A stretch of DNA of 64,000 nt from Vreelandella nigrificans (GCF_002374315.1 NZ_NWUX01000021.1:18419-82418); one strand, 5' to 3'; shown: positions 1 through 9,444, counted from the stretch's first letter. The notes: generated by a model from the sequence alone, not told the origin. Program-made: numbers and translations.

Positions 1-1
1 A

Positions 2-619
2 AGTGAACAATTGGCGCGCTATGCCTGCTTCTACGGTGAAGGTGCTGACCGCAAAGCCGCTGCATCAATCTGGTCGAAATTTCATTTCAGTAGTGTCTCA
101 ATTCCTACTCTGGTAGCTAATTTGCTGCTGGGGTATGTGCTACCGGTAGGTATGAATGAGCTTCGGCTGGCACTTGGCGATAATGGTCAGGCGGCGCGTA
201 TCTGGCTGCCTCATGGTGGTGTCCCACTGGTCTCTCAAGCATCCCATGAGCGCTTTAGCACACTGTTTGATGATCACTGTGCGCCACTCATTGAGGCGCT
301 TTCAGCGGTTTCTGGGCTTTCTGTCAAGGTGTTCTGGAGTAACCTCGGGCACTATGTTGAATTCATAGGTAAAACCTGCTCGCGGCACCCGAACTTCACT
401 GGCGCTGGTGAACCGCTGCTCGATTATCTCGACACCAAGACGTTGCCTGACGGGCGTCGCAATCCGCTTTATCAACCTGTGCGCTACCTTGAACTGGGCG
501 GTGAAACCCCGGCCAGGGTGCGGCGGCTATGTTGTGTTAAATATCGGTTGCCCAATGAGCCGCTGTGTGGCGGTTGCCCGCTGAAACCCGAGAATAAGCC
601 GGCCAAACGCCAACGCTAG
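2..619 (+). CDS. FhuF-family siderophore-iron reductase, 5' end cut by the window
   Basis: The reading frame is open to the first base of the window, so this is the C-terminal part (about 205 residues) of a longer protein. A TTG at 11 is an internal codon, not a convincing start. The C-terminus carries the FhuF cysteine pattern C-C-x10-C-x2-C ([16 protein letters not shown]), which in E. coli FhuF binds a [2Fe-2S] cluster. FhuF proteins reduce ferric siderophore in the cytoplasm and so release iron. The same layout recurs in the complete gene at 18511-19302. It is followed after 46 bases by a siderophore-type exporter and then by sigma/anti-sigma/receptor genes, which supports a role in siderophore iron use. 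Confidence 0.85.
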   Translation, partial: SEQLARYACFYGEGADRKAAASIWSKFHFSSVSIPTLVANLLLGYVLPVGMNELRLALGDNGQAARIWLPHGGVPLVSQASHERFSTLFDDHCAPLIEALSAVSGLSVKVFWSNLGHYVEFIGKTCSRHPNFTGAGEPLLDYLDTKTLPDGRRNPLYQPVRYLELGGETPARVRRLCCVKYRLPNEPLCGGCPLKPENKPAKRQR

Positions 620-665
620 TTTTCAAATATCGCCTAACTTTTCGAACTGCCAGGAGGCCCTGTTC

Positions 666-2324
666 ATGGAGCTGTTGAGGATTGTATGGCGTGATTACCG
701 CTGGCCCTTTGTGGCGGTGGTAGTGCTTAGCTTGGCAAGTGCTGGCCTTGGTATTGGAGTCATCGCGTTTATTAATGAGCGGATGCTGGGCACCTTTAGC
801 GATCCTTGGCGAATCTTGCCTGAATTTCTGGGCCTGATTGCGTTGTTGCTAGCGATCACACTGGCCTCACAATTAGCGCTGACCACCTTGGGCCACCACT
901 TTGTCTATCGGCTGCGGGGGCAGTTGATCAAACGCATTTTGGATACCAATATCGAGCAGGTCGAGAAGATCGGCAGTGCGCGCTTGCTGGCCAGCCTTTC
1001 TACCGATGTGCGTTATATCACTGTTGCCTTTGTACGCTTACCGGAGCTGGTGCAGGGAGGAGTGTTGACGGTAGGTATCACTGCTTATCTCGGTTGGCTT
1101 TCACCTGCCATGTTGGGCGTAACGGCGCTATGGGTGATTTTTACCATCTTGGTGGGAGTGCGTCTGGTAGCAAAGGTTTATCGACATATGGCCAAACTGC
1201 GCGATTCTGAAGACCGTCTCTACGCGGATTACCAGTCGGTCATCGAGGGGCGCAAGGAGCTGGCGCTCAATCGCGACCGAGCCGAGTGGCTATATCGTGA
1301 TGTTTACACCCCTAATGCTGAAGCGTACCGGCACCATATTATTTGCGGCGATACCTACCATCTTAGCGCGGTCAACTGGTTTAATATCATGATGCTGGGT
1401 GCTATTGGTGTGGTGTTTTTCCTGGCCAACGGCCTAGGCTGGGCGTCGGCCCAGGTGGCCACTACCTTCTCACTCACGCTGCTGTTTCTTCGTACGCCAC
1501 TTATTCAGGCGATAGGCGCTTTTCCACCCCTGATCAATGCCCGAGTGGCGTTCGAGAAAATCAGCGCGCTCGATCTAGCAGAACACCGCGATACCTTTGA
1601 TAGCGACACACAGCGCCACGACTGGCAGGTACTAGCACTGGAACAGGTCTGCTATCGTTACCCCGCTGAAGAGGCGCGGCCAGGCTTTGCCATTGGCCCT
1701 ATCGACCTGACCCTGCGACGTGGCGAGGTAGTGTTCCTGATCGGCGGTAACGGTAGCGGAAAATCCACCCTAGCGAGACTGTTGACCGGGCTTTATCAGC
1801 CTCAAAGCGGCTGTGTTCGGGTCGATGGCAGGCCGCTACAGGAGGAGGACTGGGCGACCTATCGCCAGCACTTCTCCGCTATTTATACCGATCTACATCT
1901 ATTTGACCGCTTGATGGGGCCGGAAGGAGAGTCTCCCGATGCGATGCTGGTAGAGGAGTGGCTGTCAGCCCTTGGCATGCATAGCAAGCTCGACTTCGAG
2001 GGTGACCGGGTAACCAACATCAATCTCTCCCAGGGGCAGCGCAAACGCTTGGCGATGCTGCTGGCCGTGGCGGAGCAGCGTGACTTGTTGCTGCTGGATG
2101 AGTGGGCTGCCGACCAGGATCCTCAGTTCCGGCGGGTGTTCTACCGTGAGCTACTGCCCCAGCTTAGGGCACTAGGCAAAACGCTGGTGGTAATCAGCCA
2201 TGATGACCACTACTTCGACCAGGCCGATCGTCTACTGGAAATGCGCGGTGGGCAGCTAGTTGAACTCACCGGTGAGCAGCGTGAAGCGGCCAGCCGCGAT
2301 GCGGTGGCGAGGGTGAGTGGGTAA
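666..2324 (+). CDS. Fused permease-ATPase ABC exporter, PvdE/cyclic-peptide exporter family
   Basis: This 552-residue half-transporter has about six hydrophobic segments in its first 290 residues and an ATPase domain in the C-terminal 220. Visible motifs are Walker [10 protein letters not shown] near residue 360, an ABC signature variant LSQGQ near 454, Walker B LLLLDEW near 476 and an H-loop VISHDD near 511. The length and the [17 protein letters not shown] pattern match the PvdE/SyrD-type siderophore or cyclic peptide exporters, which move pyoverdine precursors or peptides from cytoplasm to periplasm. The start has a strong AGGAGG eight bases upstream. The stop codon abuts the ATG of the sigma factor at 2325, so the two are probably co-transcribed. 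No NRPS gene is in view, so the cargo is unknown. Export or recycling of a siderophore is inferred from context. Confidence 0.85.
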   Translation: MELLRIVWRDYRWPFVAVVVLSLASAGLGIGVIAFINERMLGTFSDPWRILPEFLGLIALLLAITLASQLALTTLGHHFVYRLRGQLIKRILDTNIEQVEKIGSARLLASLSTDVRYITVAFVRLPELVQGGVLTVGITAYLGWLSPAMLGVTALWVIFTILVGVRLVAKVYRHMAKLRDSEDRLYADYQSVIEGRKELALNRDRAEWLYRDVYTPNAEAYRHHIICGDTYHLSAVNWFNIMMLGAIGVVFFLANGLGWASAQVATTFSLTLLFLRTPLIQAIGAFPPLINARVAFEKISALDLAEHRDTFDSDTQRHDWQVLALEQVCYRYPAEEARPGFAIGPIDLTLRRGEVVFLIGGNGSGKSTLARLLTGLYQPQSGCVRVDGRPLQEEDWATYRQHFSAIYTDLHLFDRLMGPEGESPDAMLVEEWLSALGMHSKLDFEGDRVTNINLSQGQRKRLAMLLAVAEQRDLLLLDEWAADQDPQFRRVFYRELLPQLRALGKTLVVISHDDHYFDQADRLLEMRGGQLVELTGEQREAASRDAVARVSG

Positions 2325-2876
2325 ATGGGCAACGATAGGTTAGCTGAGACCACGGCATACTATACCGGCTGCCGGGACTCACTCGGACAACTGTATTACC
2401 ACCATCAACCCTGGCTGCAGCAGTTGCTGAGCCGTCGGCTGGGCTGTGGTGAGTCAGCGGCTGACCTGGCTCAGGACGCCTTTGTGCGCTTACTGCAAAC
2501 GCCGCGCCATCTGGATAGTTTCGACGGTGCCAGAGCCTATCTCAGCCGTATGGCTAAAGGGCTGTGCGTGGATTATTGGCGCCGCCTGGATATCGAAAGA
2601 GCCTGGCAAGAGGCGTTGGCTGCCCGCGCTGAAGTACACCTGCCTTCTGCCGAACACCAGCAGATTATTATCGAGACACTATGTGAAATCGACCATATGC
2701 TGGCGCGGTTGCCCGAGAAGGTGGCGACTGCTTTTCTGGCGTCGCAACTCCATGGCAAGCCCTATCGGCAGATCGCTGAGGAGCTGGGAGTTTCTGAGCG
2801 CATGGTCAAAAAGTACATGGCCCAGGCCATGTTGCAGTGTGCACTGATCGAAGCCGGTTTCGAGGCCAGCCTCTAA
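2325..2876 (+). CDS. FecI-type ECF RNA polymerase sigma factor, cassette 1
   Basis: This 183-residue protein has the two-domain ECF layout: sigma-2 at about 20-85 (DLAQDAFVRLL core) and sigma-4 helix-turn-helix at about 115-175 (RQIAEELGVSERMVKKYM). FecI-type factors direct polymerase to promoters of cognate TonB receptor genes when the receptor signals that its siderophore is present. The ATG follows the ABC exporter stop with no gap, and the FecR-type gene begins one base after its stop. That gives an operon exporter-sigma-FecR. The two other copies, at 7842 and 13380, share the FAQD/LAHD and VKKYMAKA/VEKYIAKA positions but are clearly diverged. The expected target is the receptor at 3993; this is inference from position. 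Confidence 0.93.
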   Translation: MGNDRLAETTAYYTGCRDSLGQLYYHHQPWLQQLLSRRLGCGESAADLAQDAFVRLLQTPRHLDSFDGARAYLSRMAKGLCVDYWRRLDIERAWQEALAARAEVHLPSAEHQQIIIETLCEIDHMLARLPEKVATAFLASQLHGKPYRQIAEELGVSERMVKKYMAQAMLQCALIEAGFEASL

Positions 2877-2877
2877 T

Positions 2878-3897
2878 ATGGCATCTGCCGCTCGCCCTGA
2901 TGACGCAACCAAGCGCCGCGCCTTGGCCGAGGCCGCCGAATGGTTTGCCGAATGGCAGGCGGACGAGCTCTCTCCAGCCCAACGCGAACGTTGGCAGGCG
3001 TGGTTGGAGGCCAGTGATACCCACCACTGGGCCTGGCAACAGGTGGAGGGCGTTAGCCGACGCTTCACGGCTAACTTGGATGAGTCGGAGCGGCAAACCG
3101 CAGGCAGTGTGATTCGTTCTGCGCGACAGCAACGGCGGGGACGGTGGCACCTACTGAGTGGGTTCTCTAGCCTGGCGATAGCGGCAGTATTGGCAGGGCT
3201 CTCCTGGCAGTGGACGCCACTGCCTCAGTGGGTGGCTTACTGGAGCGCCGATTATCGTACTGCCACCGGCGACATTACCCGTATTGAACTGGAAGATGGC
3301 ACCCAGGTATGGCTAAGCAGCGCCTCAGCCCTGGATGTTGATTACGATCACCAGCGTCGCCGTCTGCAACTGGTGGCGGGAGAGGTGCTGGTGGTTACCG
3401 GTGATGACCCCGAACGACCGCTTTATGTGGATACCCGTAGTGCGCGGCTGACCCCCTTGGGCACCCGCTTTAGCGTGCGTCAACGGCAAGCCGACGAACT
3501 GCTGGCAGTCTTTGACGGTGCCGTTGCTATCCATACCCACGGTGATGCCGACCATGCTAGCCAACGCCAAGTGGTCGACGCTGGGCAGCAGGCCAGCTAC
3601 TCCGCTAACGGCATTAGTGAACTCACTTCTGCTGACGGCAGCCGGGCTGCCTGGGCCAATGGTGTATTGTTGGCGGAAAGCATGTCGCTGGCCACCTTTG
3701 TCAGTGAGCTGAGCCAGCATCATCATGGCCGCCTTGAGGTCGACCCGGCAGTGGCTAACCTGACGCTGCTAGGCGCTTTCCCACTTAACGATCTGGAGCG
3801 CACCCTGCATATGGTAGAGACCACGCTGCCGGTGAGAGTGCGCCAAGTCATGCCCTGGTGGATCAAGATTGAGGCGGCTGAGCCCGCCGTTCAATAA
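2878..3897 (+). CDS. FecR-type transmembrane anti-sigma regulator, cassette 1
   Basis: This 339-residue FecR-family protein has a cytoplasmic N-terminal domain (about 15-60, rich in the W-x2-W pattern typical of DUF4880), which binds the sigma factor. One membrane segment follows at about 95-112, preceded by an arginine pair. The periplasmic FecR domain spans about 125-225, with a C-terminal part that contacts the receptor STN domain. FecR proteins cross the membrane by the Tat route in characterised systems, and the RR before the hydrophobic stretch agrees. It begins one base after the sigma gene. A 95-base gap separates it from the receptor and probably holds the sigma-dependent promoter. 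Confidence 0.92.
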   Translation: MASAARPDDATKRRALAEAAEWFAEWQADELSPAQRERWQAWLEASDTHHWAWQQVEGVSRRFTANLDESERQTAGSVIRSARQQRRGRWHLLSGFSSLAIAAVLAGLSWQWTPLPQWVAYWSADYRTATGDITRIELEDGTQVWLSSASALDVDYDHQRRRLQLVAGEVLVVTGDDPERPLYVDTRSARLTPLGTRFSVRQRQADELLAVFDGAVAIHTHGDADHASQRQVVDAGQQASYSANGISELTSADGSRAAWANGVLLAESMSLATFVSELSQHHHGRLEVDPAVANLTLLGAFPLNDLERTLHMVETTLPVRVRQVMPWWIKIEAAEPAVQ

Positions 3898-3992
3898 AAG
3901 CAGAAATAAAAAACGATTTCCGGTTCCCTTTTCTTGCGCTGGTTCGATTCCTCTATATAAGCAGCTAAAAACCATCTGCAAGGGGAACCGAT

Positions 3993-6461
3993 ATGCCACA
4001 GCAATGCACCGTATTACCTTCAGCATCTACCGCTATTCGTCTGTTTCCAAGACGTCATCGTGCACTCGCACTGGCGGTTCATCTAGCTGCTTTCGGTTTG
4101 TTAGCCACGCCATTGCTGGCACTGCCCGCCATGGCGCAAACCACCCAGCAGCAAACACGCCAGTACGCTATCCCCGCTGGCCCGGTCAGCACTGTGCTCA
4201 ACCGCTTTGCCGCCGAGGCTGGTGTTTTTATCAGCGGCGCTGGCGAGCTGGGGGAAGGGCGCGAAAGCCCTGGGCTGCAGGGCCAGTATAGTGTTGATGA
4301 TGGACTGGAACGGCTACTTAGCGGAACCAGCCTTAGGGCTGTACGGCAAGGGGATGGGAGTTATCGGCTGGAAGAGCTGGCTGCTGATATGGCGCTGCCA
4401 TTAGTTGAGGTCACAGGCGCTAGGACTCCAAACTCTCTCCCCATTGCTTATTTTGGTGGCCAAGTAGCAACAGGCGGGCGTCTCGGGCTGCTAGGCAATA
4501 TGGATATAATGGATGCCCCTTTTAATATAGCCAGTTACACATCAGAACTAATTAAAAGCCAACAAGCTAGGAGCATGGCAGATATTGCTGATAATGATCC
4601 ATCAGTCCAGGTAGCTTTACGTGGGAGAGGAACAAACTCTGGAGGCGATGCCTTTAACATCCGAGGGTTTACTCTCTCAAATGGTGATATATCCCTAAAC
4701 GGGATGTACGGTGTTATGCCACTGAACACCATATCCATGGAAACTGTAGAGCGAGTGGAGATAATCAAAGGTCCCAGCACTCTATTAAATGGTGTATCAC
4801 CTAGAGGCCAAGTTGGTGGTGCAATAAATATTGTGCCTAAGCGTGCAAGCAATACTCCTCTTACGGAAATCTCTACTGTTTATCACAGTGACTCGCAGCT
4901 GGGTACTCATATAGATACTGGGCGCAGATTCGGAGAATCGAATCAACTTGGTATACGTTTTAATGGTGTCTTGAGAGACGGGGATACGGCGGTTGACGGT
5001 CAATCTTCATCGCTAGGCGTTGCTGCCCTTGGTATTGATTACCAAGGTGATAATTATCGATTTTCAGCCGATATGGGTTATCAGAAAGACAGCGTAGATG
5101 CTGCTAGTGGATTTGGATCTGGGCTGCAGATTCAACAAGGAGTAGAAGTCCCCACGGCTCCCAATGCAAGAAAGCAAACAGCGCAATCATGGGAAGAAAT
5201 AGAGAATGAGGATTCATACGCATCTGTGCAAGGTGAATATGATTTTTCCTCTAATTGGGAGGGCTATGTTGGCTTTGGCGGAAGCAACAATACGCGCTAC
5301 AACCTTAGAACCAATCACTCACTGCTAGATGCTACAGGCTCACTGGCGTCATTTCCTGTCTACTACCCGGACTATGTTGACACAAGGAGCGCCATGGCTG
5401 GGATTCGGGGGCTTTTAACGACAGGTAGCGTCACTCACAACTTGAATATTAATCTCTCACAGATAAAAGAGGAGGGCGGGTTCCTTTACGAGAGCGACAA
5501 TGTGAGAGTTTCCGAACTTCGTAGCGTTGGTGTGATTGATTATCCAGATCAATTTGAGCTTTTACGCGATATCCCTAAATCCTATGAAAGAGAGTTGACA
5601 TCCATAGCAGCAGCAAACGTAGTTGGGCTTCTTGACGATCAACTGCTTGTCACTTTAGGAGCGCGTCATCAGAATGTCAGAATTGAGAACTTTGACACTG
5701 AAAGTGGGAATAGAACCTCTCTTTATGATGAGAGTGCTGTAGCACCTGCCGTGGGAATAACGGTAAAACCTTCTGATAGCATTTCCATCTATGGTAACTA
5801 TATTGAGGGACTTGATCTTGGTTATACTGCCCCAGCTACAGCAGAAAATGCTGGAGAAACATTCCCTCCATCCAAAACTCAACAACTAGAAGCAGGTATA
5901 AAGCTAGATCTTGGTAATTTTGGTGGGGCAGTGAGTGCCTTTGAAATTCGGCAGCCGAGCACAATCACTCTTCCAGGCTCCACTGATGGAGAATTTATAT
6001 CGACTCAAGATGGTGAGCAGCGTAACCGCGGCATCGAAATCAATATCTTTGGCCAACCTACATCAACCTTAAAGCTGCTAGGTGGTATAGCTTATCTACA
6101 GCCGACTTTAACTGAAACGCAAGATGGAATTAACGACGGAAACCAAGCGCCGGGTATCTCACGATGGTTGGGTAATGTCAGTGTTGAGTGGGATGCTCCT
6201 ATTTCAGGATTGACTCTAAATTCACGCATTGTCAAAAGTAGCTCACAATATATTGATGCCAGTAACACTCGAGAGATACCAGGGTGGACACGTTGGGATG
6301 TTGGAGCAGGTTATCAGTTTGATGATCACCCAATAACAGTGAGAGCTAACATAAATAATCTGTTAGATAAAGACTACTGGGAGTCAGTGGGAGGTAGCGG
6401 CGGCCGTCTTCGACTAAGCGAGCCGAGAAGCGTGATCTTATCTGCAACGATGGAGTTTTAG
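3993..6461 (+). CDS. TonB-dependent siderophore receptor with STN signalling domain, cassette 1
   Basis: This 822-residue outer-membrane transducer starts with an arginine-rich signal peptide ending near MAQ (residue 49). An STN domain follows at about 52-125 (YAIPAGPVSTVLNRFAAEAG), then a TonB-box-like PLVEVTG near 136, the plug at about 155-275 and a 22-strand barrel ending in F. It should import one ferrisiderophore and signal to the FecR at 2878. The start ATG has AGGGG upstream. Base composition is uneven: the signal/STN stretch is GC-rich like its neighbours, while from about 4420 the plug and barrel are clearly AT-richer and contain many rarer codons. That suggests a domain-swapped or acquired receptor body. 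The ligand cannot be read from the sequence. Confidence 0.94.
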   Translation: MPQQCTVLPSASTAIRLFPRRHRALALAVHLAAFGLLATPLLALPAMAQTTQQQTRQYAIPAGPVSTVLNRFAAEAGVFISGAGELGEGRESPGLQGQYSVDDGLERLLSGTSLRAVRQGDGSYRLEELAADMALPLVEVTGARTPNSLPIAYFGGQVATGGRLGLLGNMDIMDAPFNIASYTSELIKSQQARSMADIADNDPSVQVALRGRGTNSGGDAFNIRGFTLSNGDISLNGMYGVMPLNTISMETVERVEIIKGPSTLLNGVSPRGQVGGAINIVPKRASNTPLTEISTVYHSDSQLGTHIDTGRRFGESNQLGIRFNGVLRDGDTAVDGQSSSLGVAALGIDYQGDNYRFSADMGYQKDSVDAASGFGSGLQIQQGVEVPTAPNARKQTAQSWEEIENEDSYASVQGEYDFSSNWEGYVGFGGSNNTRYNLRTNHSLLDATGSLASFPVYYPDYVDTRSAMAGIRGLLTTGSVTHNLNINLSQIKEEGGFLYESDNVRVSELRSVGVIDYPDQFELLRDIPKSYERELTSIAAANVVGLLDDQLLVTLGARHQNVRIENFDTESGNRTSLYDESAVAPAVGITVKPSDSISIYGNYIEGLDLGYTAPATAENAGETFPPSKTQQLEAGIKLDLGNFGGAVSAFEIRQPSTITLPGSTDGEFISTQDGEQRNRGIEINIFGQPTSTLKLLGGIAYLQPTLTETQDGINDGNQAPGISRWLGNVSVEWDAPISGLTLNSRIVKSSSQYIDASNTREIPGWTRWDVGAGYQFDDHPITVRANINNLLDKDYWESVGGSGGRLRLSEPRSVILSATMEF

Positions 6462-6473
6462 TTTAAAGCCGCG

Positions 6474-6494
6474 GTCCCATTGGCACTATGGGAC
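6474..6494 (+). terminator. Hairpin after receptor 1, weak terminator candidate
   Basis: GTCCCAT (6474-6480) and ATGGGAC (6488-6494) form a perfect 7-bp stem with a 7-base loop, 13 bases after the receptor stop. There is no T run, so it may attenuate or stabilise the transcript rather than terminate. The 164-base gap to the binding-protein gene shows no other clear signal. Confidence 0.4.
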
Positions 6495-6625
6495 AGTAGG
6501 CTGTTAATAACTCTTAGATGTTGCTGTGGTAACAGCAAGCTTCACCTACCTTGGTGTGCTTAGAGAGGCTGCTTTCAGCAATATAAAGACTTCAGTTGAT
6601 TTACTAAGATCAAGCAAGGATTGTT

Positions 6626-7537
6626 ATGCTCTGTTTCTCTATCGTCCGTATGCTGCTATTTCGCTGCATGGTAACGATGATCCCAATTGCATGTCTGGTA
6701 CTCTCGACACCTAGCTTAGCAATTAACGCCAGTGACATTCCTTCCATTGCTTCTCTTGATTATCGTGTCACTGAAACATTGCTATCGATGGGCATAGTGC
6801 CTAGGGCCGTTATAGATCCGAACACCCCATACTCCACGCTAGAAGGGGCGCCACAGGCCATTAACCTCGGAACCATTATACAGCCCAATCTTGAACTGCT
6901 TGATCAAGTCTCACCCGAACTGGTTCTGACATCGCCAGAATTCATACATATGGTTCCTCGACTGTCAGGTGTTGCCACGGTGAAAAAACTAACTCCATAT
7001 AGCTCAGAAATAGAAGCAAATAGCTGGCAACGAATGATGTTATTCACAAGAGAGGTGGGAGATGCCATTGGTTCTAAGGATCTCGCGGAAATCATGATTC
7101 AGAAAACCGAGTCGGATTTCCAAACATTGAGAAGTAGGGTAGCTAGCGAACAAATATCGCCTCTACTGGTTGTTCGCTTGATGGATCATAAACATGCCCG
7201 GGTGTTTGGTAATAACAGTCTATTTCAAGGTTCTCTTGATCAACTGGGACTATTAAATGCCTGGGAAGACTCCGGGAATTACTTTGGAGTCACCATGGTT
7301 AGTATTGACTCTTTAGCTGATATCAATGCTCGTCTAGTGATATTAGAAAGTCCTTACGCTACCAGCCCCAGTCGCGAACAATTCGCCGTAAGTGGCATGT
7401 GGCAACATTTGCCCATGATAAAACGTGGTGATTTTATCTTCCTGCCGTCAACCTTTAACCATTTCGGCTCTCTCCCCTCAGCCCTCCGCTTCGCCGAAGC
7501 CCTAGTTGAAGCACTGGAAACGCCCTCTGAACCCTAA
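6626..7537 (+). CDS. FhuD-like ferrisiderophore ABC substrate-binding protein, cassette 1
   Basis: This 303-residue periplasmic binding protein belongs to the Fe-siderophore/cobalamin class (PF01497 type). An N-terminal hydrophobic signal sequence ends near residue 33. Hallmarks include the LDYRVTETLLSMGIVP opening, the IQPNLELL motif near 92 and a C-terminal SALRFAEALVEAL helix. AAGGA lies five bases before the ATG. It should collect the ferrisiderophore imported by the adjacent receptor and hand it to an inner-membrane FhuBC-type permease, but no permease or ATPase gene for it is present in the window. Its 3' end and about 60 bases beyond the stop resemble the same place after the second binding protein, a sign of cassette duplication. 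Confidence 0.88.
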   Translation: MLCFSIVRMLLFRCMVTMIPIACLVLSTPSLAINASDIPSIASLDYRVTETLLSMGIVPRAVIDPNTPYSTLEGAPQAINLGTIIQPNLELLDQVSPELVLTSPEFIHMVPRLSGVATVKKLTPYSSEIEANSWQRMMLFTREVGDAIGSKDLAEIMIQKTESDFQTLRSRVASEQISPLLVVRLMDHKHARVFGNNSLFQGSLDQLGLLNAWEDSGNYFGVTMVSIDSLADINARLVILESPYATSPSREQFAVSGMWQHLPMIKRGDFIFLPSTFNHFGSLPSALRFAEALVEALETPSEP

Positions 7538-7584
7538 CGCCACCTGTTTTCCCGCCGGGGGTTGTTACTGCTAATACGTATATT

Positions 7585-7601
7585 GTGATGAACGCTATCA
7601 C
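7585..7601. promoter_or_regulatory. Degenerate Fur-box-like site upstream of cassette 2
   Basis: GTGAT (7585-7589) and ATCAC (7597-7601) make an imperfect palindrome at the same place, relative to the shared leader actgctaatacg, as the strong Fur box at 13288. The match to GATAATGATAATCATTATC is poor. It is read as a decayed or altered regulatory site by homology with the third cassette. The rest of the 304-base gap (7538-7841) shows no other gene that I can support. Confidence 0.4.
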
Positions 7602-7841
7602 TTGTTGGCTGTACAAGCTTTGGGCCTTTTTGGCTGCCTCACAGCCCACGTCGCGGTTATTACGAACCTGAAACGAGCCTTCAGATCGAAGTGAAAGTCT
7701 CATCCAGCCATTGGCTCTATCTGGCACAACTTTCCAGATACATAAGCTCACAAATAGATGGCAAGGGCTTGTATCCTCCTGGGTCACCCAATATGATGGC
7801 AATAATTATCATTTGCATGTTGTTGAGGCCAGAAGGTAACC

Positions 7842-8372
7842 ATGTCGTCTGGGAATTACCCACTGCGCGAGCAGGTACATACCCTCTATTCCGACCATCA
7901 CCGCTGGCTGCTTGGCTGGCTGCGTGGTCGTTTGGGCTGTTCGCAGCAGGCGGCGGATTTTGCTCAGGATACCTTTGTGCGCATTCTGGGGCGCAGCGAT
8001 GCCGAACGCCAGGTTGAGGCTATCCGCGAGCCACGCAGTTTTCTGGCGACCATTGCCAACCGGGTTATGATTGATCATTTCCGCCGTCATGCGTTGGAAA
8101 AAGCTTATTGGGAGAGTCTGGCCCATCAGCCGGAACCGGTTGCCATTTCGCCAGAAGAGCAGGCCATCATGCTGGAAACCCTGCTCGAACTGGATGCCAT
8201 GCTCAGCGGCCTGGGTAGCAAAGTACGGCGTGCTTTCTTGTTATCGCAGTTACAAGGTATGCGCTACGCGGATATTGCCCAGGAGCTGGGGGTATCGCTC
8301 AGCTCGGTCAAAAAATATATGGCCAAGGCCACCGAGTCCTGTTTGCTCTATGCACTGGAAACGGAGCTGTAA
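7842..8372 (+). CDS. FecI-type ECF RNA polymerase sigma factor, cassette 2
   Basis: This 176-residue ECF factor has sigma-2 at about 18-85 (AADFAQDTFVRILG) and a sigma-4 helix-turn-helix at about 115-170 (YADIAQELGVSLSSVKKYMAKA). AAGG sits five bases before the ATG at 7842. It is followed after three bases by the FecR-type gene, so the pair is translationally close. It is the cassette-2 counterpart of the sigma genes at 2325 and 13380, expected to activate the receptor at 9445. The upstream gap contains only a degenerate Fur-like palindrome, so its iron control may be weaker than that of cassette 3. Confidence 0.93.
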   Translation: MSSGNYPLREQVHTLYSDHHRWLLGWLRGRLGCSQQAADFAQDTFVRILGRSDAERQVEAIREPRSFLATIANRVMIDHFRRHALEKAYWESLAHQPEPVAISPEEQAIMLETLLELDAMLSGLGSKVRRAFLLSQLQGMRYADIAQELGVSLSSVKKYMAKATESCLLYALETEL

Positions 8373-8375
8373 TCT

Positions 8376-9371
8376 TTGGCTTCCACAGCCCCTCATGAAC
8401 TGAACCAGTCTCGGCGGGAGGCGCTACAAGCGGCTGCACAATGGTATGCGCGCCTGTGTTCGGAAGAAGCAGGGCCAGCCGACGAGCAGGCTCTGCAGCA
8501 GTGGCTAAGTAGCGACCCAATGCATCAATGGGCTTGGCAGCGGGTAGACCAACTGCAGGCCCGGATTGGTCGAGTGCCGGGCCATCTGGCACTAAACACA
8601 CTGGAGCGTGCCGAGCAGCACTTCAGTCTGAGCCGTCGTAGTGTGCTGAGAGGTTTGGTACTGATGCTTGGCACGGGGACTCTGGGCGTAGCCGCCTATC
8701 GCCACGCCCCGGTTGAGCTTTGGCTGGCGGATCACCACACCGCCACTGGCGAGATCAAACAGCTAACGCTGGACGATGGCACCACCCTGATACTCAACAC
8801 CGCCTCAGCCGTGGATATCCACTTTAACGCCAACGAGCGCTTGGTGATATTGCGCGAAGGCGAAATCATGGTGACCACCGCCAGTGATAGTGCCGAAAGC
8901 CCGAGACCTTTTATTGTGCAAACGCCGCAGGGCAGGGTGCGTGCCCAGGGTACTCGGTTCTCGGTGCGGATGCTGGAAGGGGAAACCCAAGTTGCGGTGT
9001 TCGAGCACAGCGTGGCAGTGACCACTCGCACGGGGTCTCAAAACCAGTGCTTTGCCGGCCAGCAGCTAACCTTTACCGCCGACACGGCTTCCCCAGCAAC
9101 AAGCCTGTCACCCACCGAGGACGCCTGGACGCGCCAGATGTTGGTGGTGCAAAACATGCGTCTGGATGCATTTCTTGCCGAACTGGGCCGCTACCGCACG
9201 GGTGTTTTACGCTGCGCCCCCAGTGTGGCCCATTACCGTATTACTGGCGCTTTTAGGGTAGATGATACCGACCAGGCACTGCATGCGCTGAGTAAATCCT
9301 TCCCAGTATCGGTCAATTTCCGTACGCGTTATTGGGTGACGGTGGATGAAAAAAATAATTTTCGCCAATGA
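8376..9371 (+). CDS. FecR-type transmembrane anti-sigma regulator, cassette 2
   Basis: This 331-residue FecR-family regulator begins at a TTG only three bases after the sigma stop. No in-frame ATG exists nearby (the ATG at 8395 is out of frame), so TTG is the best start. The N-terminal domain (about 10-60) has the conserved QWLSSDPMHQWAWQRV stretch. SRRSVLRGLVL then leads the membrane segment at about 88-110, a twin-arginine type entry known for FecR proteins. The periplasmic FecR domain follows to about 220, then the receptor-contacting C-terminus. It should hold and activate the sigma factor at 7842 in response to the receptor at 9445. Confidence 0.92.
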   Translation: MASTAPHELNQSRREALQAAAQWYARLCSEEAGPADEQALQQWLSSDPMHQWAWQRVDQLQARIGRVPGHLALNTLERAEQHFSLSRRSVLRGLVLMLGTGTLGVAAYRHAPVELWLADHHTATGEIKQLTLDDGTTLILNTASAVDIHFNANERLVILREGEIMVTTASDSAESPRPFIVQTPQGRVRAQGTRFSVRMLEGETQVAVFEHSVAVTTRTGSQNQCFAGQQLTFTADTASPATSLSPTEDAWTRQMLVVQNMRLDAFLAELGRYRTGVLRCAPSVAHYRITGAFRVDDTDQALHALSKSFPVSVNFRTRYWVTVDEKNNFRQ

Positions 9372-9400
9372 CGGTACCTTTTGGTTTCCCGTTCGACCTA

Positions 9401-9434
9401 CTGGTTAAAGAGGCATTTTTTTGTTGCTAACCAG
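9401..9434 (+). promoter_or_regulatory. 5'-leader hairpin touching the receptor-2 ribosome binding site
   Basis: CTGGTTA (9401-9407) pairs with TAACCAG (9428-9434), enclosing a T-rich loop. The last bases of the stem enter the Shine-Dalgarno stretch AGAGGGGA (9433-9440) of the receptor. Such a fold could limit translation. That function is inference; only the complementarity is seen. Confidence 0.35.
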
Positions 9435-9444
9435 AGGGGAACCC

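Noticed and set aside
3898..3992. A defined FecI-type promoter shared by the three receptor genes
   Set aside because: Words such as GGTTCCC and GTTCG recur in the three leaders, but their spacing differs, so no consistent -35/-10 pair could be drawn.
6526..6714. Open frame overlapping the start of the first binding-protein gene
   Set aside because: No ribosome binding site, out of frame with the recognised gene and without family features.
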